A stretch of DNA of 64,000 nt from Jeotgalibaca porci (GCF_011299095.1 NZ_CP049889.1:346501-410500); one strand, 5' to 3'; shown: positions 29,569 through 39,535, numbered from the stretch's first letter. Numbers and translations are program-made. Notes: a model not told the origin generated them from the letters alone.

Positions 29569-29622
29569 TATACTGGCTCCCTTCGTTGATACTCTTCCAG
29601 TATATCATAATCAGAATAAAAC

Positions 29623-29648
29623 AAAAAGAGCCAGTAAACTGGCTCTTT
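29623..29648 (-). terminator. Rho-independent terminator after rplS
   Basis: Minus-strand stem GAGCCAGT / ACTGGCTC extended by A-T pairs, then five T residues. Confidence 0.88.
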
Positions 29649-29663
29649 CTTGTTGCATTCGTA

Positions 29664-30008
29664 TTAACGACGACGCTCTGGAATACGAGCTGCTTTTCCG
29701 TGAAGTTCGCGTAGGTAGTACAATTTTGCACGACGTACTTTACCAAAGCGGACAACTTCAAGTTTAGCAACACGTGGTGTGTGGATTGGGAAAGTACGCT
29801 CAACACCAACACCGTTAGAAATCTTACGAACTGTGTAAGTTTCGCTGATGCCTGTTCCGCGACGTTTGATTACAACGCCTTCGAAAAGTTGGATACGTTC
29901 TCTCTCGCCCTCAACAACACGAGCATGGACACGTACTGTATCTCCAGGACGGAAATCAGGAATGTCATTGCGTAGTTGATCTTGAGTAATTGATTCGATT
30001 AAGTTCAT
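29664..30008 (-). CDS. rplS: 50S ribosomal protein L19
   Basis: The 114-residue protein has the family start ([20 protein letters not shown]), the [17 protein letters not shown] strand region and the basic end [19 protein letters not shown]. The ATG at 30006-30008 has GGAAGGAG upstream; the longer frame adds leader-derived residues. It follows trmD by 139 bases, a gap holding a structured leader, as in Bacillus where rplS has its own regulated leader. Confidence 0.97.
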   Translation of the reverse strand: MNLIESITQDQLRNDIPDFRPGDTVRVHARVVEGERERIQLFEGVVIKRRGTGISETYTVRKISNGVGVERTFPIHTPRVAKLEVVRFGKVRRAKLYYLRELHGKAARIPERRR

Positions 30009-30011
30009 GTT

Positions 30012-30128
30012 TTTTTCTCCTTCCAACAAATATTCATACATAGACATATCTACCAGCGGAATATCGTTTTCTCTGGACAGTTATCTGCCCACTCGTAAGA
30101 GTTTATCATAATTAAATATGCCTGTAAA
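30012..30128 (-). promoter_or_regulatory. Structured 5' leader of rplS, candidate L19 leader
   Basis: The 139-base gap before rplS contains a possible promoter (TTTACA, 17 bases, TAAACT on the minus strand) and then hairpins ACTC/GAGT, GGGCAG/CTGTCC and a GATAT/ATATC pairing before the ribosome binding site. Position and hairpin density match the L19 leader class known upstream of rplS in Firmicutes; sequence identity to that class was not tested. Confidence 0.45.
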
Positions 30129-30147
30129 GGGTATTACATTGACAAAC

Positions 30148-30888
30148 TTATTTTTTTTCGGCTTTCTTAAACTCTTCTAACCAAGCTTCTTGTTGCTTCG
30201 TTAATGTCAGAGCATCCAGCAAATCTGGCCGTTTCTGCCACGTTTTCCGCAAGGATTCTTTTTCTTGCCATTCTTCAATCTTGGCATGATTCCCGCTTAC
30301 CAAAACATCTGGAACTTCCATTCCTCGGAAATCGCGCGGGCGTGTATATTGCGGGTGTTCCAATAGACCGGTTGAAAACGAATCAGTTTGACTGGATAAC
30401 GTGTTTCCTAATGTTTCAGGCAGTAAACGCACCACACTATCAATAATAACCATTGCGCTTAATTCGCCACCGGTCAGGATAAAGTCCCCAATGGAAATTT
30501 CATCGGTGATGAATTCTTTGATGCGTTCGTCGTAACCTTCATAATGCCCGCAAATAAAAACAAGATGCTCTTCCTCAGCCAATTCTTCAGCCAAAGCCTG
30601 ATCATATTTTTTACCAGCTGGATCCATTAGAATAATACGTTTCTTCGTTTCCGGATAATTTGTTTCAATATTTCCGATGGCGTCCACAATCGGTTGTGCT
30701 TTTAGAAGCATACCTGCTCCACCGCCAAATGGATAGTCATCCACTGTTTTATGTTTATTGTCGGCAAACTCACGGAAATTCGTCGTTGTAATCGTCACGA
30801 TTTCTTTCTCTGCTGCTTTACCGATAATTGAATCTGTCATTGGCCCTTCAAACATATTCGGAAATAGAGTCAATACATCAATTCTCAT
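30148..30888 (-). CDS. trmD: tRNA (guanine37-N1)-methyltransferase
   Basis: Methylates G37 of tRNAs with G36 using SAM, preventing frameshifts. The 246-residue SPOUT enzyme shows [13 protein letters not shown] at the start, [13 protein letters not shown], and the trefoil-knot motifs [12 protein letters not shown] and [14 protein letters not shown]. It overlaps the rimM stop by four bases (ATGA), so the two are co-translated. Confidence 0.97.
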   Translation of the reverse strand: MRIDVLTLFPNMFEGPMTDSIIGKAAEKEIVTITTTNFREFADNKHKTVDDYPFGGGAGMLLKAQPIVDAIGNIETNYPETKKRIILMDPAGKKYDQALAEELAEEEHLVFICGHYEGYDERIKEFITDEISIGDFILTGGELSAMVIIDSVVRLLPETLGNTLSSQTDSFSTGLLEHPQYTRPRDFRGMEVPDVLVSGNHAKIEEWQEKESLRKTWQKRPDLLDALTLTKQQEAWLEEFKKAEKK

Positions 30889-31403
30889 TCTTCCAGCATT
30901 CCTTCCAATGGTGTTACAATCGCGTAGCCTTCAGCAATATTTACTTCTTGGATAACATCCTTGATATACGGCAATAATAAGTCTTTCTTACCTTTACGTT
31001 GCACAACCCACACGTCATTTGAGCCTAAAGGTAGAATTTCTTTCACCTTACCTAGTGATTCGCCTGATTCCAATTTCATTTCTATTCCGATAATCTCGTG
31101 GAAATAGAACTCTTCTTCATCAAGTTCGTGTTGCGCTTCAGCGTTTATTTTTAGCGTACCGCCTTTATAAATTTCTACATCTTCAATTCGATTTTTACCA
31201 TCAAAAGTTAGTAAATCGAAGTTCTTATGTTTGCGGTGGCTTTTAACGATGAGTTCAATCGGAGCTTTGCCGTCTTGGAACAGCATCAAGCTGGAACCTT
31301 TTTTATATCTCTCTTCAGCGAAATCTGTTACAGATATAACACGAACTTCACCTTTCAGTCCTTGTGTATTAACGATAGTGCCGACATCAAAATAGTGTTC
31401 CAT
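30885..31403 (-). CDS. rimM: 16S rRNA processing/30S maturation factor
   Basis: A 172-residue 30S assembly factor: N-terminal beta-barrel ([16 protein letters not shown]) and C-terminal PRC-barrel ([19 protein letters not shown]). The ATG is preceded by AGAGGTGGAGG. It lies 105 bases after khpA, with a weak terminator between, and overlaps trmD. In Bacillus the same order (ylqC-rimM-trmD-rplS) occurs with ylqD in between. Confidence 0.95.
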   Translation of the reverse strand: MEHYFDVGTIVNTQGLKGEVRVISVTDFAEERYKKGSSLMLFQDGKAPIELIVKSHRKHKNFDLLTFDGKNRIEDVEIYKGGTLKINAEAQHELDEEEFYFHEIIGIEMKLESGESLGKVKEILPLGSNDVWVVQRKGKKDLLLPYIKDVIQEVNIAEGYAIVTPLEGMLEE

Positions 31404-31433
31404 GCCTCCACCTCTTTCCAGTTATTTTGATAC

Positions 31434-31471
31434 AAAAAAAGGGACAGATCAACTATACAATTGAATGTCCG
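31434..31471 (-). terminator. Probable terminator between khpA and rimM
   Basis: Minus-strand GGACA/TGTCC plus an inner CAA/TTG pairing, followed by seven T residues. The stem is weak; partial read-through is likely. Confidence 0.45.
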
Positions 31472-31508
31472 CTTTGTTTTGTTATTATTGAGTGTTTTAC
31501 AATCGGTG

Positions 31509-31757
31509 TTAGCCGTTGCCACCATCGATGACAAGACGCACACGCTTTGATTGTTTTGTTCGTACACTATAGACGATTGTCCGGATTGCTTTCGCAACAC
31601 GGCCTTGTTTACCGATGACGCGGCCAACATCTTCAGGGTTAACCTTCAAATGATATTCAAAAAACTCATTTGTTTCTTTAATCTCAATTGAAACTTCATC
31701 CTTGAATTCAACGAGTGGCTTAATCATGGTTAGAATCAATTCTTGAATATCAGGCAT
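31509..31757 (-). CDS. khpA: KH-domain RNA-binding protein KhpA
   Basis: An 82-residue single KH domain with the GxxG loop in VGRVIGKQGRVAKAIRTI. In streptococci and enterococci it works with KhpB in RNA binding and cell division control. The ATG at 31755-31757 (MPDIQELIL) has GGTGG five bases and AAAAGG twelve bases upstream; the longer frame starts directly on the ribosome binding site. It follows rpsP as in most Firmicutes. Confidence 0.93.
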   Translation of the reverse strand: MPDIQELILTMIKPLVEFKDEVSIEIKETNEFFEYHLKVNPEDVGRVIGKQGRVAKAIRTIVYSVRTKQSKRVRLVIDGGNG

Positions 31758-31811
31758 GTAATCCACCATCCTTTTGGTAATTTCAATGCTACTGACTACT
31801 TCCTAAAAAGC

Positions 31812-32084
31812 TTATTTAGCTGATTTGGAATCGTGGAATTTTTTCATGATACCTTCTTGTGAAAGTAAGTTTCTAACTGTATCAGACGGTTGAGCACCAT
31901 CAGCTAACCATTTCAAGACTAGTTCTTCATCAAATTTTACTTCAGCTGGTTCAACAACTGGGTTATAAGTACCAACTTTTTCGATGAAACGACCGTCACG
32001 AGGAGCACGTGAATCTGCTACAACTACACGGTAAAAAGGATTTCTTTTAGATCCCATACGTTTTAGACGAATTTTAACTGCCAT
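31812..32084 (-). CDS. rpsP: 30S ribosomal protein S16
   Basis: The 90-residue protein begins [20 protein letters not shown] and contains the family segment [17 protein letters not shown]. The ATG at 32082-32084 has GGAGGTG nine bases upstream. Between ffh and khpA as in Bacillus. Confidence 0.97.
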   Translation of the reverse strand: MAVKIRLKRMGSKRNPFYRVVVADSRAPRDGRFIEKVGTYNPVVEPAEVKFDEELVLKWLADGAQPSDTVRNLLSQEGIMKKFHDSKSAK

Positions 32085-32171
32085 TCTTAAATACACCTCC
32101 AATTTCTAAATCTCACAAATGATATAATACCAGTTAAATAAGTGCTTGTAAAGTATTTTTTCTTTACAGGC

Positions 32172-33587
32172 TTACTTTTTTTTCTTCTTCTTTTTCTTGT
32201 TCATTTTGCGCGCCATTTGTTTCATCGCAATTTGGTTTAATTTGCCTTTTGGACCGCTGCCCATTAAGCCTTCTAAGCCAGCAAAATTCCCTTTAGACAT
32301 CTTATTCATCATGCTGCGCGATTCGTTAAACTGTTTAATTAGACGGTTTACCTCAGCCAAGTTACGACCGGAACCTTTCGCAATACGACGACGACGACTT
32401 TGAGATAACAATTCAGGATTCTCACGTTCTTGTTTCGTCATTGAAAGAACAATGGCTTTCATATGCGCCATATCTTTTGGATCAATCTTCATTTGGTCAA
32501 GGCCTGGTACTTGACTCATTCCTGGAATCATCTTCAATAGATCTTCCAAAGGCCCCATACTGGTCACTTGATCCATTTGATCAATGAAGTCATTGAAATC
32601 AAACGTATTTTCGCGGATTTTGTCAGCCATTTCTTTGGCTTTATCTTCATCGAAGTCTTGTTGTGCTTTTTCAATCAGCGTCAACATGTCCCCCATACCT
32701 AAAATACGGGAAGCCATACGTTCTGGGTAGAACGGTTCGATATCATCTAACTTCTCGCCTTGTCCGGTAAACTTAATAGGTTTGCCCGTTACGGAGCGAA
32801 TAGACAGTGCAGAACCACCACGCGTATCACCATCAAGTTTGGTTAAAATAACACCGGTAATTCCCAACTGTTCGTTAAAGGCTTTTGCCACATTAACTGC
32901 ATCTTGACCCGTCATAGCATCCACTGTAAAGAGGATTTCATCCGGTTGGACAGCTGCTTTAATATTTTTCAGCTCTGTCATCAAGACTTCATCAACGTGC
33001 AGACGACCAGCCGTATCGATGATAACCAAGTCACGGCCATTTAGGCGTGCTTCTTCAACTGCTTCGCGTGCGATGTCAACTGGATTTGCCTCTGTTCCTT
33101 TTGCATAAACCGGGAAATCTAATTGTTTCCCAATTGTTTGCAATTGGTCAATTGCTGCTGGACGGTAGACGTCAGCCGCGGCCAACATAGGACGTTTATT
33201 TTCACGTTTCTTCATGTAGTTAGCTAATTTACCAGCAGTGGTAGTTTTACCCGCACCTTGCAAACCAACCATCATAACAACTGTTGGCGGCTTCTTAGCG
33301 AATACAAACGGCTCTTGTTCGCCACCCATTAATTCTGTTAATTCTTCGTTTACAATTTTAACAACTTGTTGTGCTGGAGACAGTGATTCTAATACATCAG
33401 AGCCCAATGCACGGTCATTAACTTTACGAACGAAATCTTTTACTACTTTGAAGTTAACGTCGGCTTCGAGTAAAGCAAGACGGACTTCACGCATCATTTC
33501 TTTTAAATCAGCTTCGGTAATTTTACCTTTTTTACCGATTTTCGTCATGGCGCCTTGTAGACGCTCTGATAGACCTTCAAATGCCAT
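32172..33587 (-). CDS. ffh: Signal recognition particle protein Ffh
   Basis: GTPase of the SRP that binds signal sequences and 4.5S/6S RNA and docks on FtsY. The 471-residue protein has the N domain, G1 GLQGAGKTTTAGKLA, DTAGRLHVDE, TKLDGDTRGG and a Met-rich M domain from about residue 325. It ends in a run of eight lysines encoded by an A-rich stretch, an unusual but harmless-looking tail. The ATG at 33585-33587 matches the family start MAFEGLSERLQ. ylxM is immediately upstream. Confidence 0.97.
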   Translation of the reverse strand: MAFEGLSERLQGAMTKIGKKGKITEADLKEMMREVRLALLEADVNFKVVKDFVRKVNDRALGSDVLESLSPAQQVVKIVNEELTELMGGEQEPFVFAKKPPTVVMMVGLQGAGKTTTAGKLANYMKKRENKRPMLAAADVYRPAAIDQLQTIGKQLDFPVYAKGTEANPVDIAREAVEEARLNGRDLVIIDTAGRLHVDEVLMTELKNIKAAVQPDEILFTVDAMTGQDAVNVAKAFNEQLGITGVILTKLDGDTRGGSALSIRSVTGKPIKFTGQGEKLDDIEPFYPERMASRILGMGDMLTLIEKAQQDFDEDKAKEMADKIRENTFDFNDFIDQMDQVTSMGPLEDLLKMIPGMSQVPGLDQMKIDPKDMAHMKAIVLSMTKQERENPELLSQSRRRRIAKGSGRNLAEVNRLIKQFNESRSMMNKMSKGNFAGLEGLMGSGPKGKLNQIAMKQMARKMNKKKKKKKK

Positions 33588-33609
33588 ATTATCGTTCACA
33601 TCCTTTTAT

Positions 33610-33948
33610 TTAATCGTCAATTGATTCTAATTGATGAATGATTCTGCTCAATTCGTTGTCGCTGGCGTACTTTTCAGTTGTGTACTCTTTTAATTGACTC
33701 AGTAATTCACTGCGCAACATAAAGCTTCCAACCAACTGTAGTTTTTCCTCATAATCCGTTAATATCTTTTCCGTACGCTTGATATTATCATAAACAGCTT
33801 GTCGACTTACTTCGAAGTCTTCTGCAATTTCACCGAGTGAATAATCATCTCCGTAGTAAAGCGAGAGGTAGCCTTTTTGCTTTGATGTCAGTAGATCACC
33901 ATAAAATTCAAACAAAGTATTCATATAATTTGTTTTTTCTATTTCCAC
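33610..33948 (-). CDS. ylxM: YlxM/p13-like SRP-associated helix-turn-helix protein
   Basis: A 112-residue helical protein with a sigma-like helix-turn-helix ([29 protein letters not shown], about residues 29-58). Family members bind and modulate the SRP GTPase in streptococci. It starts the ylxM-ffh-rpsP-khpA transcript; a perfect TATAAT lies upstream near 34022 but without a clear -35. Confidence 0.92.
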   Translation of the reverse strand: MEIEKTNYMNTLFEFYGDLLTSKQKGYLSLYYGDDYSLGEIAEDFEVSRQAVYDNIKRTEKILTDYEEKLQLVGSFMLRSELLSQLKEYTTEKYASDNELSRIIHQLESIDD

Positions 33949-34044
33949 TTTCGGCCTCCTATCCCCTTGAAACTTGTCAAGGAAAGAACTTTACATCACT
34001 TTTTAGAATACCGATTATACCGCATAAAGTCAATATAAATAATC

Positions 34045-34085
34045 AAAAAGAAGAGGTTGGGAGCAGTTTTGCCATTCCCAACCTC
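34045..34085 (-). terminator. Rho-independent terminator after ftsY
   Basis: Minus-strand 10-bp perfect stem (GAGGTTGGGA / TCCCAACCTC) with a 13-base loop and a T-rich tail, 11 bases after the stop. Confidence 0.85.
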
Positions 34086-34095
34086 GGTTTTTATT

Positions 34096-35112
34096 CTATG
34101 CTTTCTTCTCTACTAAATCTTTTACCAAGCCGTAGATATATTGTTCCGGATCGAACACTTGCAGATCGTTCATTCCTTCACCCAAACCTACAAATTTTAC
34201 TGGGATTTCCATTTCTTGACGAATCGCCAGAATAACCCCACCTTTGGCAGTTCCATCCAATTTCGTCAGAATTAAGCCTGTTACATCGGTTGTTTCCTTG
34301 AATTGCTTCGCTTGTATCAGTGCATTTTGCCCTGTAGTTGCGTCCAAGACCAATAATGTTTCCGCTGCACCACCCGGAATCTCTCTGTGAATAATCCGAT
34401 TGATTTTTTCAAGCTCTTTCATCAAGTTTACTTTGTTTTGCAGACGTCCTGCTGTATCAACCAATAAATAGTCGTAGTGTTCTGTGGATCCTTTTTTCAA
34501 AGCGTCAAAAACAACAGATGCGGGATCAGACTTGGCATCAGATGTTACGACATCCACGCCCACGCGTTCGCCCCATACTTCCAACTGTTCAATTGCTCCA
34601 GCCCGGAAAGTATCCCCTGCAGCCAAGAGAACCTTCTTACCTTCACTCTTAAGTTTATGTGCGTACTTACCGATTGTTGTCGTCTTACCGACACCATTCA
34701 CACCAACAAATAAAACAACAGTAAGGCCATCTGGGTTTTCTTTAATTGTCGGCAAGCCTATTTGGCCTTTTTCATAAATATCAACCAATGTCTCAACAAT
34801 TAAGTTCTTCACTTGCTCTCCGGTACGTGCTGGTTTCAGACGCATTTCCTCACGCAATACATCAGAGATCGCAATAGTCATATCGAATCCGACATCGGCT
34901 GAAATTAAAACTTCTTCTAAATCGTCAAAGAAATCTTCGTCAACTTCACGGAAACCGGCAAAAAGTTCATTCAGTTTGTCTGAAAAACTCTTACGCGTTT
35001 TTTCCATGCCTTTGTCAAATTTATCAATGACTATTCGTTTCTCTTCGTTTACTGGTTCTTGGACAACATCCTCACCAGTGAAGGCACGTTTAATGCGATC
35101 AAATAATCCCAT
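34096..35112 (-). CDS. ftsY: SRP receptor FtsY
   Basis: Membrane-associated GTPase that receives SRP-ribosome complexes. The 338-residue protein has a short acidic N-terminal part, the N domain, then GVNGVGKTTTIGKYA, DTFRAGAIEQLEVW, DTAGRLQNK and TKLDGTAKGG. The ATG starts MGLFDRIKRAF, a typical membrane-binding helix. It follows the HAD phosphatase gene by 21 bases and ends in a terminator. Confidence 0.97.
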   Translation of the reverse strand: MGLFDRIKRAFTGEDVVQEPVNEEKRIVIDKFDKGMEKTRKSFSDKLNELFAGFREVDEDFFDDLEEVLISADVGFDMTIAISDVLREEMRLKPARTGEQVKNLIVETLVDIYEKGQIGLPTIKENPDGLTVVLFVGVNGVGKTTTIGKYAHKLKSEGKKVLLAAGDTFRAGAIEQLEVWGERVGVDVVTSDAKSDPASVVFDALKKGSTEHYDYLLVDTAGRLQNKVNLMKELEKINRIIHREIPGGAAETLLVLDATTGQNALIQAKQFKETTDVTGLILTKLDGTAKGGVILAIRQEMEIPVKFVGLGEGMNDLQVFDPEQYIYGLVKDLVEKKA

Positions 35113-35133
35113 ACTCTCACATCCTTTTTACTA

Positions 35134-35943
35134 TTATAGTACAAACTTATGAATCGCGTGTGCAACGCCATCTTCATCGTTCGTTTTGGTAATATATGTT
35201 GCTTTGGATTTAATCGCTTCTGTCGCATTTTCCATCGCAACCGCAACGCCGGCATAATCAAACATAGCGGCATCATTTTCTTCATCACCACAAACCATTA
35301 CTTCGTCGGCACTAAAGCCCATCAATTCACACAAACGTGCGATACCGCTGCCTTTGTCAACTTCTGGATGCATGATTTCATACAGCAAAGGTCGTGATTT
35401 CATGGTAGAAAACTGCTCGTGAAATGCAGCTGGAATGCGGGTAATTGCGTCATCCAAATAAGCAGGATCTGTACAAAAAACAACTTTATTGAATTGGTGA
35501 TCCGCTTCAAAACTTGCGATTTCGCGTTTTACGAAAGGGAGACTCGCACTCATCAATGAGGGATACAGCGAATCTCTTCCCGTTGGATATTCCGGTTCAT
35601 ATACATATTCCAAATCCAACATATTCATTGGTAAACCAAGATCTTGACTTAATTGATAAATCGTTTGAATATCTTGATAGGATAATGTTTTTTCTGATAA
35701 TACCTTTGAATCATGGTTACGTTGAACAAGACCACCGTTATACGTGATTGAGAAATCTTCTTCTCCCAACAAATCCAGTTCATCTACATAACGTTTAATT
35801 CCGCCTAATGGTCGACCGGTACACAGAACGACTTTAACCCCTTTAGCTAGGGCTTTATGAATGGCTTGTTTATTCATTTCGCTGATATTTTTTTGGCTGT
35901 CTAATAATGTGCCATCTAAATCAAGCGCAATTAATTTAATCAT
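35134..35943 (-). CDS. Cof-type HAD-IIB phosphatase
   Basis: A 269-residue member of the haloacid dehalogenase superfamily, YidA-like sugar phosphatase branch. Motif I is LIALDLDGTLLDS, motif II VVLCTGR, and motif III/IV MVCGDEENDAAMF. The substrate cannot be told from sequence. The ATG at 35941-35943 has AGGAG seven bases upstream; the longer frame runs into smc. It lies between smc and ftsY, an insertion common in lactic acid bacteria. Confidence 0.92.
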   Translation of the reverse strand: MIKLIALDLDGTLLDSQKNISEMNKQAIHKALAKGVKVVLCTGRPLGGIKRYVDELDLLGEEDFSITYNGGLVQRNHDSKVLSEKTLSYQDIQTIYQLSQDLGLPMNMLDLEYVYEPEYPTGRDSLYPSLMSASLPFVKREIASFEADHQFNKVVFCTDPAYLDDAITRIPAAFHEQFSTMKSRPLLYEIMHPEVDKGSGIARLCELMGFSADEVMVCGDEENDAAMFDYAGVAVAMENATEAIKSKATYITKTNDEDGVAHAIHKFVL

Positions 35944-35953
35944 GGAAATGCTC

Positions 35954-38900
35954 CTATTCTTCTTCATACTCTCCAAATTTAACCGATGCCAAGCGCGAAA
36001 CGCCAGAATCTTGCATCGTAACACCATATAAAACGTCCGCTTCTTCCATGGTTCCTTTTCTATGGGTAATGACGATAAATTGGGTCTCATTTTCAAATGA
36101 AGCTAAATACTTCCCAAAACGAACCACGTTTGCTTCGTCAAGTGCAGCTTCAACCTCATCCAAAATACAAAACGGTACCGGTGAAACTTCGATAATCGCA
36201 AATAATAAAGCAATGGCTGTAAAGGCCTTTTCTCCACCTGATAATAAACTCAGATGTTGTAACTTCTTGCCTGGTGGCTGAGCAATGATATCGATCCCGG
36301 TCTCAAGAATGTTGGATGCATCCGACATGGTAATCGTTGCCTTGCCTCCACCAAATAATTTAGGAAAGGTCTTTTCAAACTGTTCTTTAATCGCATTGAA
36401 TGTCGTCATGAAGCGTTGCGATACTTCTTCATCCATATCTTCCATTGTCGTCAACAAGGACTGTCTGGCAGTCAATAAGTCCGTTTGTTGCTCACTCAGG
36501 AAGCCATGACGTTCAGAAATACGTTCATACTCTTCAATCGCAGCCATATTAATCGGCCCGAGTGCTTCAATCTCAACTTTCAACATATTGACGGCTTGTT
36601 TTGCTTCGGCAATCGGCAAACTTAGCGAATGATTGGCAATAGCAGACTCATAATTCATCCCGTATGCTTCAAGTAGGCGGTTCAAATGGTGATCGATAGA
36701 AGATTCTAGTCGCCCGGAATTACTTTCTAACTTCGCTAATTTCTCCAGAGCATTTTGAATCATTTCAGAAAGAGCATTCAACTCTTCTGTTTTCTCTTCA
36801 GAGTGCTCGTCCAAATCGTGTTTATTCGCACGTTTTTCTGCCGTGATTGTGTCAAGTTTTGCTTTAGTCGCTTGTGCTTCTTCTAAACTATGTAGCACAT
36901 CTTCAACCGTTTGGAACTCACTGGATTCTTGTTGCGAGACGAGTTGGATGTTTTCTTCGATAGCTTTTATCGTGTTTTGCTCTTTTTCGATACTGGTTTG
37001 TACCGTTTCAATTTCACGATGCAACTGTTTCTCTTGTTCTTTCAAGACCGCAAGTTCTTGCTGTTTCAGTCCGAGCTCGGCCTGAATGCCTTGTAACAAT
37101 TTCTGACGTTCTTCTTCGTTTAAGGTCGAATCAGACATATCCTGTTTCAAGCGCACTACTTGCTCCGCCAACACGTCCCTGGTGTCACGGGCTTCACGCA
37201 AGAGTTTCGTTACTTCTTCTTGTTGTTGCTTAATTTCTTTTAAATCAAATTCTTCAGCTGTATGTTCTTTTTTAAGCAAAGCCAAAACGCCTTGTTCCCG
37301 CGTTAAACTTTCTTGTGCTTTCTCAAGTTCAAAAGCACTTTGACGTGCTGTTTCTTGAAGCTGCTCTTTTTTCTTTTGGAAGCCGCTCACGTCAGCTTGA
37401 AGCGCATGATGCTGTTGTTCCAATTTTTTATAGACTGTTGTTTTTTCGTCGATATACGCAGTCAGTTTTTCAATGTTGTTTTTACGGCTAAAAACAGAAC
37501 TTCCTTGTTGGCGTTTGGAAGCTCCACCAGTCATCGAACCTCCCGCATGGATAACGTCTCCTTCAAGAGACACAATCCGGTAACGGTTATCGAGTTTTTT
37601 GGCAATGGCCAAACCTGCCGTCAAGTTTTCAGAGATAATGGTTGTACCCAATAAGTTTTGTGCAATTCCCTTATACACTTCATCGTAGCCAACTAAATCC
37701 GAAGCAATCCCGATAAAACCTGACTCACTTTTCAAATCATGTTGGACATAATCTGGAATTTGACGGCCTTTAATAACGGTCAATGGATAAAAAGTCGCAC
37801 GTCCAAGACGATTCGCCTTCAATACTTGAATCGCTTTGGAGGCTGTCTGAGGGTTATCTACAACGATATTTTGAATGGCATTTCCTAAAGCCGTGTCCAC
37901 AGCTAACGTGTAGGCTTCCGGAACGTGGAACAACTCACCAACCGGACCATGTATACCGGGAAGCATGTCTTTACGTTTTAGAATTTCTTTAACGCCTTGG
38001 AAATAGCTTGCATATGAATCTTCCAACTCTTGTTGGCCCTCACGTCTTGCTTCTGCTTGTTGAATCCCACGCGCCAGCTCATTTAATTGGCGATTATAAT
38101 CCAAAAAAGTATTTTCTGAATTCTCCAAATTTTGAACCAATTGACTTAAGCTTTTTCCGGTCAGTATTTTCTCGTTCGTCTTTTCCGTTACAGTATGCGT
38201 ATAAGCTTCAACAGCTGCTTGAGTGAGCTTGATTTTTTCTTCACGCTCACGAAAACGTCTTAACAAGACTGCGGAACGCTCCGCCAAATGGGACTCTTCA
38301 CGTTCATTCTGAACAATTATATTACGGTTCGTTGATTGGGCTTGTAGTTTCTCGATATACGTATCTCGTAATTCTTGCAACCATTTATTTTTATCTTGAG
38401 ACAGATGGTTTTCTTTCCCTTGTAAACTGCTTACTTCTTTTTGCAATGCTTTACGAAGCGTCGTTTTTTCTTTTAATAGCTCTGACAGCTCGCTCACACG
38501 TTTTTTTTCTGTCTCAATAAACCGTTGTTTCTCATCAAGAACGCGGCCTTGTTCTTCTTTATTCTTGGCAGAGAAATCCGCTTTTTGAGCGAGTATGTTT
38601 TTTTGTCCCTCCAACTGCTCAATTTTACGAACAGTTGCAACATACTCGTCTTGCAGAAGATTCAACTCACGTTCAAACAAGGAGCTATTATGCTTAAGAG
38701 CGCTCAAATCTTCCTTCAAGCTAATCTGACGCTTCTCTTTTGCACTGATTTCCTTCTCAGATTCTTCGATATCTTTTTTCGCTGTTTGCCACTGTTCATT
38801 CAAACCGGTGATTTCCACTGCCAATAAAGCAATTTCTATATCACTCAATTGTTTTTTCTTCTCTTGATAAGAAACCGCTGTATCTCGTTGCTTCTCTAAC

Positions 38901-39511
38901 GGAGCCATTTGATTTTCGATTTCATGTAAGATATCCTGAACGCGGTCCAAATGATCCATCGTTTCGGATAATTTTCTTTCTGCACTTGTTTTACGGTTTT
39001 TATACTTGGCAACACCAGCAGCATCCTCAAATATAGCGCGACGTTCTTCCGGTTTATTTTGGAATATCTGCTCTACTTTCCCTTGTGAAATCATTGAGAA
39101 AGAGTCCTTGCCTACTCCAGAGTCCATAAGTAAGTCCGTGATGTCTTTGAGACGACACGGCTTCCGATTAATAAAGCAATCAGAATCACCATTGCGATTA
39201 ATCCGTCTGGTTAGACTCACTTCTGAAAAGTCGAGCGGTAACGTCCGATCTTCATTGTTAAAAATGAGGGTTACTTCTGCGATATTAATTGGCTTACGTG
39301 ACTGGGAGCCCGCAAAAACAATGTCATTCATTTTTTTACCACGTAGATTTTTTGCTGACTGTTCTCCCAATACCCAACGGACTGCTTCAGAAAGATTACT
39401 CTTCCCGCTACCGTTTGGGCCGACAATAGCTGTCACGCCCTTATCAAATTCGATAACGGTTTTATCTGCAAAGGACTTAAATCCCGTCATTTCAATTCTC
39501 TCTAAATGCAA
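35954..39511 (-). CDS. smc: Chromosome segregation/condensation protein SMC
   Basis: Large coiled-coil ATPase that folds and segregates the chromosome. The 1185 residues show the N-terminal GFKSFADKTVIEF and P-loop VGPNGSGKSN, two long coiled coils, a hinge around residues 510-670 (GVKEILKRKDMLPGIHG start), and the C-terminal signature LSLLSGGEKAFTAIAL with Walker B FCILDEVEAALDEANV. The first ATG abuts the AAAGG box, so TTG at 39509-39511, nine bases away and giving MHLERIEMTGFKSF, is preferred. rnc lies just upstream, as in Bacillus. Confidence 0.95.
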   Translation of the reverse strand: MHLERIEMTGFKSFADKTVIEFDKGVTAIVGPNGSGKSNLSEAVRWVLGEQSAKNLRGKKMNDIVFAGSQSRKPINIAEVTLIFNNEDRTLPLDFSEVSLTRRINRNGDSDCFINRKPCRLKDITDLLMDSGVGKDSFSMISQGKVEQIFQNKPEERRAIFEDAAGVAKYKNRKTSAERKLSETMDHLDRVQDILHEIENQMAPLEKQRDTAVSYQEKKKQLSDIEIALLAVEITGLNEQWQTAKKDIEESEKEISAKEKRQISLKEDLSALKHNSSLFERELNLLQDEYVATVRKIEQLEGQKNILAQKADFSAKNKEEQGRVLDEKQRFIETEKKRVSELSELLKEKTTLRKALQKEVSSLQGKENHLSQDKNKWLQELRDTYIEKLQAQSTNRNIIVQNEREESHLAERSAVLLRRFREREEKIKLTQAAVEAYTHTVTEKTNEKILTGKSLSQLVQNLENSENTFLDYNRQLNELARGIQQAEARREGQQELEDSYASYFQGVKEILKRKDMLPGIHGPVGELFHVPEAYTLAVDTALGNAIQNIVVDNPQTASKAIQVLKANRLGRATFYPLTVIKGRQIPDYVQHDLKSESGFIGIASDLVGYDEVYKGIAQNLLGTTIISENLTAGLAIAKKLDNRYRIVSLEGDVIHAGGSMTGGASKRQQGSSVFSRKNNIEKLTAYIDEKTTVYKKLEQQHHALQADVSGFQKKKEQLQETARQSAFELEKAQESLTREQGVLALLKKEHTAEEFDLKEIKQQQEEVTKLLREARDTRDVLAEQVVRLKQDMSDSTLNEEERQKLLQGIQAELGLKQQELAVLKEQEKQLHREIETVQTSIEKEQNTIKAIEENIQLVSQQESSEFQTVEDVLHSLEEAQATKAKLDTITAEKRANKHDLDEHSEEKTEELNALSEMIQNALEKLAKLESNSGRLESSIDHHLNRLLEAYGMNYESAIANHSLSLPIAEAKQAVNMLKVEIEALGPINMAAIEEYERISERHGFLSEQQTDLLTARQSLLTTMEDMDEEVSQRFMTTFNAIKEQFEKTFPKLFGGGKATITMSDASNILETGIDIIAQPPGKKLQHLSLLSGGEKAFTAIALLFAIIEVSPVPFCILDEVEAALDEANVVRFGKYLASFENETQFIVITHRKGTMEEADVLYGVTMQDSGVSRLASVKFGEYEEE

Positions 39512-39535
39512 ATAAAACATCCTTTCCAGCTGTGT

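Noticed and set aside
38300-38830. Open frames on the strand opposite smc and other long genes
   Set aside because: They are antisense shadows of strongly coding sequence, with hydrophobic composition derived from reversed coiled-coil codons and no ribosome binding sites.
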